Part shown: positions 61,674 through 64,000 of the stretch, piece by piece
Position numbering within the stretch: the first letter of the stretch is position 1
Layout of the letters: every line of letters begins with the position of its first letter
Source: Rhodococcus rhodnii NBRC 100604
GTDB taxonomy: Bacteria; Actinomycetota; Actinomycetes; Mycobacteriales; Mycobacteriaceae
Direction: 5' to 3'
NCBI RefSeq assembly: GCF_001894925.1
Contig: NZ_BCXD01000005.1
Coordinates: 124,001 to 188,000 of the forward strand
Length of the DNA: 64,000 nt
Notes under the pieces: model-generated
Told to the model about the DNA's origin: nothing
Databases searched by the model: none
What the model saw: the letters and a program-made list of their open reading frames with translations, nothing else
Position numbers and translations under genes: made by a program

Positions 61674-62040
61674 TCAATTGAGGGCGTTGGCGTTGACCTC
61701 GGGGTCGAGGAGCATCTCGAAGGGCCGGTTGTTCTCGACGCGTAGCTGGTCGTCTTCGTCGATGTAGACCTGATCTGCACGCGCGTGTAGTAGTCCTCGA
61801 TCAGTTTCTCCACGTCGTCGATGAGCATCGCTTGCCGGGTGCAGTCGGTGCGCTTGGAGTGCCTGCCTGAGCAAACGAAGTAGCAGTAGACGTTGCCGTG
61901 ACGGTTCTTGGCGGTGGACACGATGAGCCGGGACCCGCACTGGCCGCAGTGGATGGTGCCCTTGAGGTAGTGGTCGTGGATCTGGGTGGCCTCGGCAGCG
62001 CTCTTGTGCGCGGTGGGCGCTCGTCCCCGCCGAGGTCTCC
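61674..62040 (-). pseudogene. Serine recombinase remnant (zinc-ribbon part)
   Basis: Translating from about 62030 downward gives SAAEATQIHDHYLKGTIHCGQCGSRLIVSTAKNRHGNVYCYFVCSGRHSKRTDCTRQAMLIDDVEKLIEDYYTRVQI, clearly the zinc-ribbon and start of the coiled coil of a large serine recombinase. The catalytic and recombinase domains are missing. After TRVQI the frame changes; another frame then reads QVYIDEDDQLRVENNRPFEMLLDPEVNANALN to a stop at 61674, perhaps the true C-terminus after a frameshift or a second fragment. A decayed mobile-element enzyme beside a tRNA gene. Confidence 0.75.
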
Positions 62041-62059
62041 TACCATCTTGACGATGCTC

Positions 62060-62421
62060 GCGTCCCAGATGGCGCCGGCGGCGTTGTCGGACCACTTCTC
62101 CCGCGCACGGCTGACGGGCGCGGTATCCACCACGTAGTCACGGTCGAGTTGGATCGTCGTCACGGTGACGGCACCCTCGGGCTGGCTGCCGCAGAGAGTG
62201 TCAGCTGGGAGGACCACGACATCCCCGATTTTCACGGGCTTCTCGCCGAACTTGCTCAGTAGGACTGCCGACCCGTGGCGAACGACAATCAACTTCACGC
62301 AGTCGTAAGCGATAGGCGTACGTGGTGAGGAAACAGTCGCAGAATGGGCAAGGATGAGACCTTGGGCCGGGGCATAAAGTCCCGGCGCTCCACGGGCATC
62401 GACCGCACCACTCGGAAGCAT
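62060..62421 (-). pseudogene. AraC-type regulator, N-terminal cupin-domain fragment
   Basis: The readable part (GLILAHSATVSSPRTPIAYDCVKLIVVRHGSAVLLSKFGEKPVKIGDVVVLPADTLCGSQPEGAVTVTTIQLDRDYVVDTA) resembles the sensor domain of AraC-family regulators found on actinobacterial mobile DNA. No AraC DNA-binding domain follows; the frame runs into the recombinase remnant. Start not certain (ATG at 62421 possible). The cut points suggest insertion or deletion during mobile-element decay. Confidence 0.45.
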
Positions 62422-62539
62422 CTCTTAAGTGCTCGCGAACTGTACGTTCGAGAGCAGCCGTATCCCAGGGGCGCCATCGACCGTGGGCGGTGACATGGCC
62501 CCGCTGCGAGTTGTGGGTCATCGTTCCTCGCCCGTGCTG

Positions 62540-63718
62540 TCAGCCGGGAGGTGTCACCGTGCTGGTCCGGTGCGCAGAAGCTGACGCGGCACTCCATAGA
62601 ACGATGGCGAGGAGTACCAGCACGGCGCTGACGATGACAGGTCCGCGAACGCCGATGGACTCGATGGCGAGGCCGCCGATGACTGGTCCGATGACGGCGC
62701 CGACGTTCAGCGCCACGGTCGCGAAGGAGCCTCCCATTGTTGGGGCGTCGTGAGCGGTGGCGATGATTCGCGCGATGAGCGTGCTGCCCAGCGCGAAGGC
62801 CAGTGCTCCTTGGATCAGGGCGAGTGGCCAAAGGGCGAGCGGGCTGGTGACGGTCAGTGCGAGCAGCCCCCAACCGGTCATCAGTAAGGGCCCGGTCCCG
62901 AAGATGAGGCGCCGCCAGTGTCGGTCGCCGAACCTGCCGGCTGTGTTCACTCCGAGGAAGGCGCCGATGCCGAACACCGCTAGCAGGGCTGGTACGGCTC
63001 GTTCGGTGAGCCCTGCGGGGCCGGTGGCGATCGCCGCCAGGTAGATGAAGGTGCAGAAGGTGGCAGCGTTGATGAGTGCCGCCATGACGATGTTCAGCTG
63101 GACCGGACGGGTGCGCAGGCTCGCCAGTTCGCGACCGACGGTGCCAGGTGCGCCGCGCTCCGAGACTTCGGCAGGGCGGGTAGGTGTGGTGGCCAGCACT
63201 GCGACGAGAGCTGGCAGGCAGAGCACAGCGATGAGCCAGAGGGTCGAACGCCAACCGAGCAGTTCACCGACCAGGGCTCCGGCCGGGACTCCCGCGATCA
63301 GTGCGAGTGTGGTGCCTCCGAGGATGATCGCCAGGGCGCGAGTGTGGCGCTCTACGGGGACGATCCGAGTCACGGTGGAGAGTGCCACCGCGAGGAACCC
63401 CGCGTTCGCGAGTGCGGCGCCGACGCGGGAGATCAGCAGGACGGCGAAGCTGTCGGTGACAGCGCCAACGACGTGCGCGATGATGAATAGCGCGAGGAAG
63501 CCGGTCAAAGTCCAGCGCGGGGAGACTCGGCGAGCAGCACCAGCCATCACCGGTGCGCCGATCACCATCCCTAGGGCGAAACCAGAGGTGAGGAGCCCGG
63601 CCTGGCCGAGCGAGACCTCTAGCTCCATGGCGATGCCGGGCAGGAGTCCGGCCAAGACGAATTCAGAGGTTCCTTGGGCAAAAACGGCAACAGCAAGTAG
63701 GTAGAGAAGTGCGGGCAC
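62540..63718 (-). CDS. Cml/Cmx-like MFS chloramphenicol-type efflux protein
   Basis: A 392-residue, 12-helix exporter close by eye to the Cml/Cmx chloramphenicol efflux proteins of Streptomyces and Corynebacterium: FAQGTSEFVLAGLLPGIAMELEVSLGQAGLLTSGFALGMVIGAPVMA, RVGAALANAGFLAVALSTVT, and APTMGGSFATVALNVGAVIGPVIGG. GTG at 63718 follows GGAAGG by 7 bases; that site lies in a hairpin whose other arm is the end of a leader ORF. The region is visibly lower in GC than the flanks, and recombinase remnants lie on its other side, suggesting horizontal gain. Activity on chloramphenicol is inferred. Confidence 0.85.
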   Translation of the reverse strand: MPALLYLLAVAVFAQGTSEFVLAGLLPGIAMELEVSLGQAGLLTSGFALGMVIGAPVMAGAARRVSPRWTLTGFLALFIIAHVVGAVTDSFAVLLISRVGAALANAGFLAVALSTVTRIVPVERHTRALAIILGGTTLALIAGVPAGALVGELLGWRSTLWLIAVLCLPALVAVLATTPTRPAEVSERGAPGTVGRELASLRTRPVQLNIVMAALINAATFCTFIYLAAIATGPAGLTERAVPALLAVFGIGAFLGVNTAGRFGDRHWRRLIFGTGPLLMTGWGLLALTVTSPLALWPLALIQGALAFALGSTLIARIIATAHDAPTMGGSFATVALNVGAVIGPVIGGLAIESIGVRGPVIVSAVLVLLAIVLWSAASASAHRTSTVTPPG

Positions 63719-63728
63719 AGGTATGCCT

Positions 63729-63784
63729 TCCGAAGCAAGAGGGCCAGAGCGGGGGTGCGTATGGCACTACCGGGGTGCTTCGGA
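63729..63784 (-). promoter_or_regulatory. Ribosome-binding-site-masking hairpin of the efflux gene
   Basis: In the mRNA, TCCGAAGCA (63776-63784) pairs perfectly with TGCTTCGGA (63729-63737). The 3' arm overlaps the first bases of the efflux gene's GGAAGG (63726-63731); the 5' arm overlaps the final Ser-Glu-Ala codons of the leader ORF. A ribosome stalled near the leader's end would open the stem and free the ribosome binding site. Confidence 0.65.
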
Positions 63785-63940
63785 TGCGCAGGAAACAGAC
63801 GTCGCCACTGGCCGCAGCATGGGAGCGGCGGGAACCGTTAGGCGATGAGCTGGGGCATCTGGGGCTACCGGTAGACCGGTAGCCCTGGCGTGTCTGCTTC
63901 GGGTGACCTCATACGCCAAGCCTAGCAACCGATCGCGCAT
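63767..63940 (-). CDS. Leader ORF of the efflux gene (57 codons)
   Basis: ATG at 63940 follows GGAGGAG by 1-3 bases, and the frame reads MRDRLLGLAYEVTRSRHARATG ... CASEAPR, stopping with TAG at 63767, 48 bases before the efflux start. The peptide has no known family. Its end forms the 5' arm of the masking hairpin, so its translation, rather than its product, is probably what matters. The spacing to the Shine-Dalgarno is short, so a slightly different start is possible. Confidence 0.5.
   Translation of the reverse strand: MRDRLLGLAYEVTRSRHARATGLPVAPDAPAHRLTVPAAPMLRPVATSVSCASEAPR
63863..63884 (-). repeat. Perfect 10-bp inverted repeat inside the efflux leader
   Basis: GGCTACCGGT (63863-63872) and ACCGGTAGCC (63875-63884) with a 2-base loop, within the leader ORF. 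It may act as a pause or attenuator hairpin, or as an operator. Confidence 0.6.
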
Positions 63941-64000
63941 GCTCCTCCGAGCAACCAGGCGATGGCCCGCGGGGCCGCAGATTGACAACTCCGCGCGAGG

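Noticed and set aside
61601-64000. Direct repeat of the tRNA-Ala 3' end marking an att site
   Set aside because: I looked for a second copy of the tRNA end in the remaining sequence and found none; the T-loop-like bases at 61647-61654 belong to the terminator hairpin.

Overview
The window is high-GC (about 70% by eye) actinobacterial chromosome, most likely Rhodococcus or a close relative within Mycobacteriales. Three things point there: the gene order matches Mycobacterium tuberculosis Rv3212 to Rv3192 almost gene for gene, a second block matches prfB-ftsE-ftsX-smpB-ssrA, and the tmRNA encodes the tag ADSNQRDYALAA. Many genes start leaderless, with a TANNNT -10 box 6-8 nt before the start codon.

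Positions 1-7674: an Rv3212-like membrane protein (cut by the window edge), a DEAD-box RNA helicase, a ferritin-fold protein, a DUF3107 protein, a FasR-like TetR regulator, a DUF3152 metalloprotease-like protein, MoeZ and an Rv3205c-like protein. Positions 7678-20206 interrupt the mycobacterial order with an accessory block: a GntR regulator and divergent MFS pump, a nitrate transporter, nitrite reductase NirBD, a HemD-winged helix fusion and a sirohydrochlorin chelatase (the last two supply the siroheme route), a MobA-MoeA fusion, and a TetR/MFS efflux pair with tandem operators. No nitrate reductase lies in the window.

Positions 20242-42984 return to the conserved order: a frameshifted alkyltransferase-like gene, a LipV-like hydrolase, the AdnA-AdnB helicase-nuclease, a DoxX protein, a K+ channel with RCK domain, NudC, mycoredoxin, UvrD2, the antibiotic-response regulator WhiB7 with a long attenuated leader, a frameshifted ABC1 kinase, an orphan TOMM/E1-like protein, a DUF2342 zincin, a PDZ-Lon-like protease, a PPA1309-like protein and a UPF0182 membrane protein. 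Positions 43065-46143 hold two Rpf-like secreted transglycosylases, the initiator tRNA, a lipoprotein and a broken small gene.

Positions 46159-50442 hold two acyl-CoA dehydrogenases under a palindromic operator, a broken membrane-anchored gene and HisN. Positions 50516-57045 are the prfB-mscS-ftsEX-smpB-DMT-ssrA block, joining translation termination, ribosome rescue and cell division. Phosphoglucomutase, an MFS pump and a MauE/DsbA-like redox pair follow.

From 61528 a tRNA-Ala gene borders a lower-GC tail: remnants of a serine recombinase and an AraC-type regulator, then a Cml/Cmx-like chloramphenicol efflux gene. Its leader has the layout of drug-induced translational attenuation, with a leader ORF whose last codons form one arm of a hairpin that masks the efflux gene's ribosome binding site. 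This is the most mechanistically suggestive element in the window.

Four genes are interrupted by frameshifts, three of them exactly at G tracts of 7-10 bases. Base-calling error or real phase variation should be considered before calling them dead.
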